This document shows positions 50,395-58,577 of a stretch of 64,000 nt of DNA, one piece after another. How positions within the stretch are numbered: position 1 is the first letter of the stretch; the number at the start of each line of letters is the position of its first letter. The notes under the pieces are model-generated. The model ran no database searches and was not told where the DNA came from. It saw only the letters and a program-made list of their open reading frames with translations. This stretch comes from Tannerella serpentiformis (GTDB lineage Bacteria > Bacteroidota > Bacteroidia > Bacteroidales > Tannerellaceae): positions 2,790,001 through 2,854,000 of the forward strand of contig NZ_CP028365.1 in the NCBI RefSeq assembly GCF_003033925.1. The letters run 5' to 3'. The translations under genes and the position numbers were made by a program.

Positions 50395-51609
50395 TTACGC
50401 TGATGCCGCTTGTTGCTTTCGGATCAGCTTGTCCATGTCTTCCGAGATCTTTTTGTCCGTCACCTGCGCATAGATCTGCGTGCTGGATATGGACGCGTGC
50501 CCCATCATCTTGGCAATGCTCTCTATCGGAATGCCTGCGCTGAGTGACAACGTCCCGAACGTGTGGCGCGCCATATGGAATGACAGGCGTTGTCTGATAC
50601 CACATGCCAACCCCAAGGTGCTCAGTTTGTTATTCATCGTACTGCGGCTGCAACCACGTGGGAAGACAAGGTCGTCACCTTTCTCTTTCACCGTTTGTTC
50701 CTCTTCTTCTCGGAGTCTGTTGAGGATAGTCTCCGCGATCGGATGTAACGGCACGACGGATTCTACTTTCGTCTTCTGCCGTTCCTTGCGGATATACCTC
50801 CGGCCATCTGCCGCCGTTTGAATATGCGAAAATTTCAGACGTTCCATATCCGCAATGGCCAAACCTGTGAAGCAGGAGAAGATGAACATCTGCCGAGCCT
50901 GCTCTGCTTCCTTGTCGTTTACTTTCAGCGCCATGAGCTTGGCTACATCGCTCTTTTGCAAGAAGCGAATCTTCCTTTCCTCCTTTTCATAGGTGGCATC
51001 TTCAAAAGGATTGTAGCGAATGATCCTTTTGCTGACCGCCCGATACATCAATCGGCAGAGCCAACAAAGGTGCCGATTGACCGTCTTCGCTGTAAACCGT
51101 TTCTTCTTGAGATAGAAACGGAACTCCTCAAACAAGTCTCCTGTAACAGCGTCGATGAGTATGTCCTTTCGCCCTTTGTTTTCTATCCAATCGCGAAGCA
51201 TCTTGTCCGAATAGGTGTGATTTCGATAGGTGCCTTCAGACCTTGACCTACCCACGCATGCCTTAACGGATTGCAGTTCGGCCTCGCTCATAGCCAAAAG
51301 GGTGGCAGGAGCAGCGGCAACACCCTGCAAGCGATTCTTGAGTAGTTCAGCACTGACTACTCCGTCCTTCGTAAGCATTTCCGTGTAGGTCTTTTCCACG
51401 AGTTCCCTGAACGCTGCGAGGCGTTGGTTGATCTTCTTGTCGCCAGTTGTCCCCTGCTCACTGTTCCATTCGGCCGGCAGACATTCCTCGCCGGTTGTCA
51501 TGGTCGTGCTTCTGCCATCGATGGTGACACGGCAAAAGATGGCTGTATTACCGTCCGCCTTCGTCTTCTGTCTGTTGATGTAGAATAGAATTTTGAATGT
51601 ACTTCTCAT
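50395..51609 (-). CDS. tyrosine recombinase (integrase), second of a pair
   Basis: This 404-residue Bacteroidota-type integrase has an arm-binding N-terminus (KILFYINRQKTKADGNTAIF) and a SAM-like core-binding domain (residues 110-210). The catalytic domain has FSCFTGLAIADMERLKF (the first Arg position appears as Ala/Glu-Arg nearby), SFHMARHTFGTLSLSAGIPI with H-x-x-R, MMGHASISSTQIYAQV with the Tyr nucleophile near residue 380. It starts 11 bp after the other integrase and is likely co-transcribed. Its target could be an att site or a promoter inversion. Confidence 0.9.
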   Translation of the reverse strand: MRSTFKILFYINRQKTKADGNTAIFCRVTIDGRSTTMTTGEECLPAEWNSEQGTTGDKKINQRLAAFRELVEKTYTEMLTKDGVVSAELLKNRLQGVAAAPATLLAMSEAELQSVKACVGRSRSEGTYRNHTYSDKMLRDWIENKGRKDILIDAVTGDLFEEFRFYLKKKRFTAKTVNRHLCWLCRLMYRAVSKRIIRYNPFEDATYEKEERKIRFLQKSDVAKLMALKVNDKEAEQARQMFIFSCFTGLAIADMERLKFSHIQTAADGRRYIRKERQKTKVESVVPLHPIAETILNRLREEEEQTVKEKGDDLVFPRGCSRSTMNNKLSTLGLACGIRQRLSFHMARHTFGTLSLSAGIPIESIAKMMGHASISSTQIYAQVTDKKISEDMDKLIRKQQAASA

Positions 51610-51620
51610 ATCGGTTTCGG

Positions 51621-52850
51621 TTAAATAGTTAGGTGTAAATCTTCGGTGAAAGAGATTAAGCGATCAAACTCCTCAAACAGCTTTTGGGGAGTGACTTTTG
51701 CATATCGCTCGGTCATGCGCACGGTGCTATGCCCAAGCATCTTGCTGACGGTCTCAATGGGCACGCCCTGCTCCAAGGTGACGAGTGTTGCGAAGGTGTG
51801 TCGGGCCGTGTGCGTGGTGATCGGCAAAGACAGTCCGGCCCTTAGCGAAATCGCCTTCAAGCAAGACAAATAGGTGGCATAGTTCATATAAGGAAGCAGT
51901 GTTTCTCTGGCATCGCTGTGTAGCTGCTCCAACAATCGAAGAGCTTCGGGCAACAGCTTTACGCGGCAGAGGACGCCTGTCTTCTGCCTGCTGAACTTCA
52001 GCCAAAGATTGCCCTCATCGTCGCGAACAAGATGCTCACGGTTCAGTGCCATTAGATCGCAATAGGCCGCGCCGGTGTAACAGGCAAAAAGAAACATATT
52101 GCGGGAGGTTTCCATATCCCCGTCCAAGCTATCAAAACGCAGTGCTTTCAACTTGTCTAACGCATCCTTATCGAGCGCTTTGGGCAGTCGGCTATCCCCC
52201 TTGTCTACATGCACATTGTCGAACAATAAGGTGTCTGCCGCGCCTTCTCGATACGCCAGTTTGCAGACCTTCTTGATAAGGACGATCATGTTGTAGCAAG
52301 TGCTCTGTTTTAGACCAACCTCTCCGGTTACATACTGCTCGAATCGTTTGATAAAGTCCTCCGTAAGCTGCGAAAAGGCCAAGTCTGAAGCGTTATACTT
52401 CGCCCGAATGAACCTCTGCAATTGCGCTCTCGTCTGACGATACGAGGCCAAAGAATTTTCCTTGATGTCTACACCGATGTGCTCTTCCGTTTCCTCGATC
52501 AGGCCATCGAACCGTTCCAAAAGCATCGTTCGACTCTGCACGCTGCCTTGGAAATGCTCCTTGATGTCTGTCGCGTCAAACGGCGAACCCTTGGAAAGCA
52601 GGGATTGATAGGAGGTCTGAACGGCAAGAAGGAGGTTATCCAATCGTCCATTGACTTCGACCGCCTCGCGGCTCTTCCCGTCTACTCGGCTTTCGCGCGG
52701 GTTCCACAAGTCGGGGTTACAAGATAGCTTGCAGCTAAACTGTGCGACGGAACGTCCCAGCGTGATGCGTCCCATGATCGGCGCCTTGCCCGACCTGTCA
52801 CGACTGCTCTTTTTAAGGTAGAGCAACACCTTCATTTTCTTGTCATCCAT
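51621..52850 (-). CDS. tyrosine recombinase (integrase), first of a pair
   Basis: This 409-residue protein has the same architecture as its neighbour but is clearly different in sequence. The N-terminus is MKVLLYLKKSSRDRSGKAPI, the core-binding domain lies near residues 110-200, and the catalytic end has LFACYTGAAYCDLMALNREH, THTARHTFATLVTLEQGVPI and MLGHSTVRMTERYAKVTP with the nucleophile Tyr. Tandem recombinases like these are common in Bacteroidales mobile elements and shufflons. A good promoter box precedes it. No clear att repeat was seen nearby. Confidence 0.92.
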   Translation of the reverse strand: MDDKKMKVLLYLKKSSRDRSGKAPIMGRITLGRSVAQFSCKLSCNPDLWNPRESRVDGKSREAVEVNGRLDNLLLAVQTSYQSLLSKGSPFDATDIKEHFQGSVQSRTMLLERFDGLIEETEEHIGVDIKENSLASYRQTRAQLQRFIRAKYNASDLAFSQLTEDFIKRFEQYVTGEVGLKQSTCYNMIVLIKKVCKLAYREGAADTLLFDNVHVDKGDSRLPKALDKDALDKLKALRFDSLDGDMETSRNMFLFACYTGAAYCDLMALNREHLVRDDEGNLWLKFSRQKTGVLCRVKLLPEALRLLEQLHSDARETLLPYMNYATYLSCLKAISLRAGLSLPITTHTARHTFATLVTLEQGVPIETVSKMLGHSTVRMTERYAKVTPQKLFEEFDRLISFTEDLHLTI

Positions 52851-52869
52851 ACGCTTTGAAAACTGTGGG

Positions 52870-52877
52870 CAAAATTA
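52870..52877 (-). promoter_or_regulatory. integrase promoter -7 box
   Basis: TAATTTTG on the minus strand (CAAAATTA on +), 20 bp before the start at 52850. Confidence 0.6.
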
Positions 52878-53140
52878 CCCGGTCCAAAGCGCCCGTTACC
52901 TGTGCAGATTCCTGTATATCAATGCAAAAGAACCATGTGCAAGATGTATCCAGTTACCAGCTTTTGCACCATCGTTACCTGTTGCGGAGCGGGGTAATGG
53001 TTTGGTAACTGAACTTCTGCTCGGATCCGCACTTTTCAGCCTTTTACGCTCGACGCAATCGGAAGCATATCCACCCCTTTCCACCTAACAATCAGTCCAC
53101 TTACTTCGACATCGGCTCTTCTGCTTTTAAGGGGAATAGT
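52878..53140. other. intergenic DNA, no gene seen
   Basis: Between the integrase promoter and array F. No convincing frame, RNA gene or terminator recognised. Confidence 0.35.
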
Positions 53141-53515
53141 TGATGACACGCGAGCAACAACAAGCTGGCGCGTGATCAAATTTTGATGACGCATGAGCAA
53201 CAAGAAGCTGGTGCGTGATCAAAATTTGATGACACGCGAGCAAGAGGAAGCTGGCACATGATCAAAATTTGATGACTCGCGAGTGTTTTTACCTCTCGTG
53301 CGATCGAATTTTGATGACACGCCAGCTCTTTTATTTCTCGTGTGATCAAATTTTGATGACGCATGATGAAATTTTGATGACGCACGAGCTTTTTTACCTC
53401 TCGCGTGATCGAATTTTGATGACGCACGAGCTTTTTTACCTCTCGCGTGATCGAATTTTGATGACGCACGAGCTCTTTTACCTCTCACGTGATCAAATTT
53501 TGATCACACAGGGTT
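53141..53515. repeat. tandem array F, 42/43-bp period, about 9 units
   Basis: GATCAAA/GATCGAA cores start at 53174, 53217, 53260, 53302, 53344, 53407, 53449 and 53491 (steps 43, 43, 42, 42, 63, 42, 42). The 63 is one and a half units, with an extra core at 53365, 21 bp after the core at 53344. Each core is the palindrome ATCAAAATTTGAT or ATCAAATTTTGAT followed by GACGC. Two spacer subfamilies are present: AGCAAGAGGAAGCTGG-type and AGCTTTTTTACCTCTCG-type. It lies between divergent genes. Confidence 0.95.
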
Positions 53516-53596
53516 GATAGGAGCGCATAGGTGAGGTGAAAACTGTGGCGCAAGAGGGGCGGGGAGTGGCTGCCCAGCCGTATTCGTTCGTCTGGT

Positions 53597-53604
53597 TACA
53601 TTTG
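53597..53604 (+). promoter_or_regulatory. promoter -7 box of the SpoIIM-MoxR operon
   Basis: TACATTTG fits TAnnTTTG, 31 bp before the GTG start at 53635. Confidence 0.6.
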
Positions 53605-53634
53605 CGGCCAATTGATCAAGAAAGATAAATCGCA

Positions 53635-54624
53635 GTGAAAGAGATTGTATTCATTCGGCAGAACATCGAGAAGTGGAAAGACCTGGAGCGGGTGGTCGAT
53701 CAGGCCGCGAAGGAGGATCCCGAGCGACTCTCCGACGCCTACATGGCGATCACCACCGACCTTGCCTTTTCGCGCAGCCATTACCCCACGTCACGCATCA
53801 CGATCTACCTCAACAATCTGGCCTCTGCCCTCCACAACACGCTCTACAAGAACAAACGTGAGGATCGCGGGCGCATCCTCGACTTCTGGCGCACGGAGCT
53901 GCCGATGGCCTTCTACGAATCGCGCCGCGAGCTGTTTTATTCGCTCCTCGTCTTCCTTGTGAGCGTCGCCATCGGCGTCTTTTCGGTCGCTCAAGACACC
54001 GACTTCTCCCGCCTCGTGCTGGGCGACAAATACGTCGACATGACGCTCCGCAACATCGCGGCTGGCCGGCCGATGGACGTCTATGACATCTCGAACGAAT
54101 GGATGATGTTCCTCCGTATCGCCACGAACAATCTCTACGTCTGCTTCCGCATCTTCATCCTCGGCCTTTTTACGGGTGTGGCGACGGGCCTTCATCTCTT
54201 TTACAACGGCATCATGATCGGCACCTTCCAAGCCTTCCTCTTCCGCCACGGCGTGGGGTGGGAGTCTGTGCTGTCGATCTGGCTCCACGGCGTCGTCGAG
54301 ATCGCGTCTATCATCATCGCCGGTGCCGCGGGGTTCGCCTTAGGCAACGGCTGGCTTTTTCCGGGCACCTATCCGCGCGGTTACGCCTTTCGTCAGGGGG
54401 CCAAGCGCGGACTCAAGCTCGCCGTCGGCGTGGCTCCCTTCATCGTCCTGGCCGCCTTCGTGGAGAGCTTCCTCACGCGCCACACGGAGCTGCCCGACGC
54501 GCTCCGTGCCGCCTACATCCTGCTCAGCCTCGTCTTGATGATCTTCTACGTGGTCGTCTATCCGCTCTACGTCCGCCGCCGTGTGGAGGCCGAGGCCGCC
54601 AACGACCCCGACCGGCTGGCCTGA
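53635..54624 (+). CDS. stage II sporulation protein M-like membrane protein (DUF95)
   Basis: This 329-residue protein has a cytosolic helical N-terminus (residues 1-105) and about five membrane segments. Those include FYSLLVFLVSVAIGVFSVAQ, RIFILGLFTGVATGLHLFYN and LHGVVEIASIIIAGAAGFAL. The N..GI..G.f...G and HG..E..ai..aG..Gl patterns are those of the SpoIIM/DUF95 family. The organism does not sporulate; in Bacteroidota this protein opens the MoxR-type operon seen here. Start GTG 53635. First gene of a six-gene operon. Confidence 0.85.
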   Translation: MKEIVFIRQNIEKWKDLERVVDQAAKEDPERLSDAYMAITTDLAFSRSHYPTSRITIYLNNLASALHNTLYKNKREDRGRILDFWRTELPMAFYESRRELFYSLLVFLVSVAIGVFSVAQDTDFSRLVLGDKYVDMTLRNIAAGRPMDVYDISNEWMMFLRIATNNLYVCFRIFILGLFTGVATGLHLFYNGIMIGTFQAFLFRHGVGWESVLSIWLHGVVEIASIIIAGAAGFALGNGWLFPGTYPRGYAFRQGAKRGLKLAVGVAPFIVLAAFVESFLTRHTELPDALRAAYILLSLVLMIFYVVVYPLYVRRRVEAEAANDPDRLA

Positions 54625-54673
54625 TCGCCCTATACCTATTTATATACAGTCGTCACACCTCTTGTACACGCAT

Positions 54674-55612
54674 ATGGAATCCCCCGCACCTAAAATCAAC
54701 TTCTATCGCGAACGCACCTTCGGCGAAAAGCTGAACACCACGTTCGACTACCTGCGTCATAGCTGGCGCCCCCTGCTCCGTTACTCGCTTTACTTCATCC
54801 TGCCGCTCTGTCTCGTTCAGGCCTTCTTCCTGAATCAGCTCATGAGCAACACCTTCATCGATTTTCCCGTGGCTGGCGAATCGAGCTTCAGCAACGTAAT
54901 CAGCCGGGTGCTTGCGCATGCGGTGGGGGTTTACTGCTGTTACATCGCTGGCTACATCCTCCTCTCGGCCCTGCTTTACAGTCTGATGCAGACTTACGAG
55001 CGACGCGAAGGCGGGCTCCGCGGTGTCACGTTCGATGAGTTGCGTGCCCCCTTGGGTCGCCTCGTCGGGCGATCGGTGCGTGTGCTGCTCTTCGGCCTGC
55101 TTCTCTCCCTCCTCGTCGGCGCCTTCATCGGCCTTCCCGCGCTCTTGGGCTCCCTGTGGACACTACTTGCAACCATTCCCGTCACCTTGTTGCTCGTCCT
55201 CCTCTTTATCTCGCCGCTGTGGCTCTTCGCTCCGCTCTATCTCTTGGGAGACCGCCCCTTCTTCGCCTCCTTCCGACAGGCTTTTCGTTGGGGCATGCCC
55301 GCCTGGTTTGAGATCTTCGGACTGATGCTTGTCTTCGGTCTCATCGGTAGCATCGTCAATATGGTGACCTACCTGCCGTGGTACCTCTTCACCTTCATCG
55401 GCCAACTCTTTTCCTACACCGAAGGCAATGGCATGGCGGACACCCTCTGGTTTCAGCTCACGAGCTACATCCTCGGCATCATCCAATCCTACGGTTACTA
55501 CCTCTCGCAGGTCATAGCCATGACCGGCATAGCCTTCGAGTACTTCCACCTCCACGAGAAGCACGAGGGCGTCAGCGCCGCCACCGACATTGCCTCCTTT
55601 TCTAAGCTCTGA
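54674..55612 (+). CDS. multi-span membrane protein of the MoxR operon
   Basis: This 312-residue protein (ATG 54674; the frame is open earlier within the previous gene) begins NFYRERTFGEKLNTTFDYLR, a soluble start. Six to seven hydrophobic helices follow (SLYFILPLCLVQAFFLN, LLFGLLLSLLVGAFIGLPAL, FGLMLVFGLIGSIVNMV). It resembles the membrane proteins that accompany SpoIIM, RDD and DUF4129 proteins in these operons. Role unknown. The stop is 6 bp before the next start. Confidence 0.7.
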   Translation: MESPAPKINFYRERTFGEKLNTTFDYLRHSWRPLLRYSLYFILPLCLVQAFFLNQLMSNTFIDFPVAGESSFSNVISRVLAHAVGVYCCYIAGYILLSALLYSLMQTYERREGGLRGVTFDELRAPLGRLVGRSVRVLLFGLLLSLLVGAFIGLPALLGSLWTLLATIPVTLLLVLLFISPLWLFAPLYLLGDRPFFASFRQAFRWGMPAWFEIFGLMLVFGLIGSIVNMVTYLPWYLFTFIGQLFSYTEGNGMADTLWFQLTSYILGIIQSYGYYLSQVIAMTGIAFEYFHLHEKHEGVSAATDIASFSKL

Positions 55613-55618
55613 CCACCA

Positions 55619-56248
55619 ATGATCGACTCTATCGACACCCTCACCTACGATCTCGACAAGATCGCCCGCTACCAAGCCGATCCGCGCTACGACTACAACA
55701 GCCAGTTGCAGCCCATCGACACCTCGTGGTGGGAGGCCCTGATCAGTCGACTCGCACGCCTGCTGCAACGTCTCTTTCACGGCCTCGACGCGGAGCGAGC
55801 CAGCGGCATTGTGACCTGGTCGCTCGTTGTGCTTTTCGTCCTTGCCCTTATCGTCGTCATCTGGTTTATCTGGAAGAAGAGGCCCAGCCTCTTTCTACGC
55901 AATAAAAAGCTGGGCGTGGATTACGAAGAGGTCACGGAAGAAGAGCTCTACGGCACCGACTTCGATCGTGCCCTCTCCGACGCCCTCGCCCGAGGCGATC
56001 ATCAGGCCGCTGTCCGCCTCATTTACTTGCAAACGCTCCGCCAGATAGCCGACCTCGAGTGGGTCAGCTTTCAGATCTTCAAGACGCCCACCGAATACGT
56101 CTACGAGCTGAAGCCCGAGTCGCTTCGCCCCCCCTTCCGCGACCTGACGAACATCTTCCTGCACGTCCGCTATGGCAACTACCGTGCGACACCCGAACTC
56201 TGCCATCAGATGCACGACCTACAACAACAAATACTGAAAGGAGCCTGA
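55619..56248 (+). CDS. DUF4129-domain membrane protein
   Basis: This 209-residue protein has an N-terminal soluble part, one membrane helix (IVTWSLVVLFVLALIVVIWF, residues 62-82), then a DUF4129-type domain. That domain has DFDRALSDALARGDHQAAVR, LIYLQTLRQIADLEWVSFQ and LTNIFLHVRYGNYRATPEL. DUF4129 proteins accompany MoxR/DUF58 genes across bacteria; some are fused to transglutaminases. No enzyme motif is present in this short form. Confidence 0.8.
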   Translation: MIDSIDTLTYDLDKIARYQADPRYDYNSQLQPIDTSWWEALISRLARLLQRLFHGLDAERASGIVTWSLVVLFVLALIVVIWFIWKKRPSLFLRNKKLGVDYEEVTEEELYGTDFDRALSDALARGDHQAAVRLIYLQTLRQIADLEWVSFQIFKTPTEYVYELKPESLRPPFRDLTNIFLHVRYGNYRATPELCHQMHDLQQQILKGA

Positions 56249-56251
56249 CGA

Positions 56252-57535
56252 ATGAAACGCAGTCGCATTGTCTTTTTCGTGCTCATAGCCGTCTTCTTCG
56301 TTGCGGTCTTCTTGGTGCAGTACAACACACCGCGCCCTTTCATTTGGAAGCCCACCTATCTCCACGACGACCGCCAACCGTTCGGCTGCTACGTCTTTGA
56401 CGACGTACTCGCCAGCTCCTTCGACGACTATCGGGTCGAGCAGAAGTCCCTCTACAAAGTGCGCATGGAATACCCCGACACCGGCATCCTGCCCCGATCC
56501 GAACGGCGCACCTACCTCCTTATCCAAGACGTCTACTCCCCGCCAGACTCGGGGCTCCTCGACATTCGCAGCCTGCTCCGACAGGGTCACAACGTTGTGA
56601 TCTGCGCCTCCGACTTCTCTGAGGAGATGATGGAGACCTTTGGCTTCTCTGTCGAGTATAACGAGCGGGACCTAATCAACGTCTTCGATCAAGCCGTGCG
56701 ACTCGACCCCGTCCGCGACACCATCTACTACGACAATCGCATTGACGACGACTACCACCTCTATCGCGTCTTCCCGCAGCTCCATCCCGTCTACTTGGAG
56801 CTCCAAGAGTGCGAGCTGGATCGCAACATGGCCTTCTTGGCTAGGGATAACCACGACCACCCCCTCGCACTCATCATGTCCCTTTACTCTAATGACGCTG
56901 AGGATGATATGGACGCGGAGTCTCGCTGGGATTACGGTTCCCTCCTCATCGTCTCCACACCGCTGCTCTTCACCAACTACGGCATTTTGGACGGTGACAA
57001 TGCCTCGTACATCTTCCGCCTCCTCTACTTTCCCGATAACTACCCGATCGTGCGGCTTGAGGAGAGCCATAGCGCCGCCAGCCCGAGCTTGCTGAAGGCC
57101 ATCTTCGACAGTCCCGCGCTCAAGGCAGCCTTTTACAGCCTTCTCCTGCTCGTCCTCCTGCTGATGACGAACGCTGCGCAGCGCAAACAGCGCCCCATTC
57201 CCGTCGTCACACCCCCGGCCAACGAGATGCTCCGCTTTACGCGCCTCATCGGCAACCTTTTCTATCAGAAGCGCGACTATCAGGACTTGCTCCGCAAAAA
57301 GTATCTCTATTTCCGCACCGAACTCCGTCGGCGCTACGCCACCGATCCCGAAACTGAGCCCGATCCGAAAGCCGCAGCCGAAAGACTGGCTGCACGCACC
57401 GGGTTACCCGTCGAAGAAGTGACGGCCGACTTCGTCCGTCTCAAGCATCTCCTTAGCGATGGCACGCGCGTCTCCGAAGCTGACATGCGCCGCGCCATAG
57501 ATGGCATCAATCACTGGAAACGTAAGCTCAAATAG
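56252..57535 (+). CDS. DUF4350-domain membrane protein
   Basis: This 427-residue protein has an N-terminal membrane helix (IVFFVLIAVFFVAVFLVQYN). A GATase-like DUF4350 domain follows (PFGCYVFDDVLASSFDDYRV, LLDIRSLLRQGHNVVICASD, SLLIVSTPLLFTNYGILDG). A second membrane helix lies near residue 295 and a cytosolic C-terminal part has FTRLIGNLFYQKRDYQDLLR. It is the fixed partner of DUF4129 and MoxR proteins in Bacteroidota; biochemical role unknown. Starts 3 bp after the previous stop. Confidence 0.8.
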   Translation: MKRSRIVFFVLIAVFFVAVFLVQYNTPRPFIWKPTYLHDDRQPFGCYVFDDVLASSFDDYRVEQKSLYKVRMEYPDTGILPRSERRTYLLIQDVYSPPDSGLLDIRSLLRQGHNVVICASDFSEEMMETFGFSVEYNERDLINVFDQAVRLDPVRDTIYYDNRIDDDYHLYRVFPQLHPVYLELQECELDRNMAFLARDNHDHPLALIMSLYSNDAEDDMDAESRWDYGSLLIVSTPLLFTNYGILDGDNASYIFRLLYFPDNYPIVRLEESHSAASPSLLKAIFDSPALKAAFYSLLLLVLLLMTNAAQRKQRPIPVVTPPANEMLRFTRLIGNLFYQKRDYQDLLRKKYLYFRTELRRRYATDPETEPDPKAAAERLAARTGLPVEEVTADFVRLKHLLSDGTRVSEADMRRAIDGINHWKRKLK

Positions 57536-57596
57536 GTCGCCCCAAAGTGCGCCTACCCCTAACTCACCCCACTAATCCTAACTACTCATCATCCCA

Positions 57597-58568
57597 ATGG
57601 AACAAAGAACCGCATCCCTTGACCTGACCGATTTCACAGAGAAAATCAACCGCATACGTGCTGCCATTTCCGACGTCGTAGTCGGACAAGAGCGCGTGGC
57701 CGATCTCCTACTTGCCGCCATCCTCGCCCGCGGACACATCCTCATCGAGGGAGTGCCCGGTGTAGCCAAAACGCTCACCGCCCGACTCCTCGCTGCACTG
57801 ATCGACGCCGACTTCTCCCGTATCCAGTTCACCCCCGACCTTATGCCCTCGGACGTGCTCGGGACGTCGGTCTTCAACATGAAGACCAGCGAATTTGACT
57901 TCCACCGCGGTCCCATCTTTGCCGACATCGTTCTGGCCGACGAGATCAACCGTGCCCCGGCCAAAACGCAGGCCGCCCTCTTCGAGGTCATGGAGGAGCG
58001 ACAGGCCACGATCGACGGAACCACCTATCCCATGAGTCCCATCTACACCATCCTCGCCACCCAGAACCCCGTCGAGCATGAAGGCACCTACAAGCTCCCC
58101 GAAGCCCAGCTCGACCGCTTCCTGATGAAGATCACCATGCAGTATCCCACTCTGGACGAGGAAGTCCGCATCCTGGAGCGCCACCACGCCAACCGTCGCC
58201 TGACCACCCTGGAGTCCGTTCAGCCCGTCATCACCAAGGACGAGCTGCTCCGACTCATCGACTACGTCGGGCATGTCTATGTCGAGCCCGCCCTGCTGCG
58301 TTACATCGCCCTCATCGTCGCCCGTACCCGTACCGCCCGCACCGTCTACCTCGGCGCCTCCCCGCGCGCCTCTGTCGCCATGATGCAGGTAGCCAAATCC
58401 TTAGCCTTGCTCCATGGCCGCGACTTTATCACCCCCGAAGACGTCAAGTCCGTAGCCATCCCCGTCCTTCAGCACCGCATCACCCTCACGGCCGAGGCTG
58501 AAATGGAGGGGCACAACCCGGTGAAGATCATCGGTCGACTGGTCGAGCAAGTTGAAGTCCCCAAATAA
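57597..58568 (+). CDS. MoxR-family AAA+ ATPase
   Basis: This 323-residue ATPase has Walker A LIEGVPGVAKTLTARLLA near residue 50 and Walker B DIVLADEINRAPAKTQAALF near residue 110. Sensor 1 is in ILATQNPVEHEGTYKLPEAQ and sensor 2 in GASPRASVAMMQVAKSLA. It is thought to act as a chaperone inserting or remodelling partners with vWA domains, such as the DUF58 protein encoded 9 bp downstream. Starts with ATG 57597 after a 61-bp gap. Confidence 0.95.
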   Translation: MEQRTASLDLTDFTEKINRIRAAISDVVVGQERVADLLLAAILARGHILIEGVPGVAKTLTARLLAALIDADFSRIQFTPDLMPSDVLGTSVFNMKTSEFDFHRGPIFADIVLADEINRAPAKTQAALFEVMEERQATIDGTTYPMSPIYTILATQNPVEHEGTYKLPEAQLDRFLMKITMQYPTLDEEVRILERHHANRRLTTLESVQPVITKDELLRLIDYVGHVYVEPALLRYIALIVARTRTARTVYLGASPRASVAMMQVAKSLALLHGRDFITPEDVKSVAIPVLQHRITLTAEAEMEGHNPVKIIGRLVEQVEVPK

Positions 58569-58577
58569 GCCCGCGTT

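Noticed and set aside
53635-54624. Evidence of sporulation from a SpoIIM-like gene
   Set aside because: The DUF95/SpoIIM family is widespread in MoxR operons of non-sporulating Bacteroidota.
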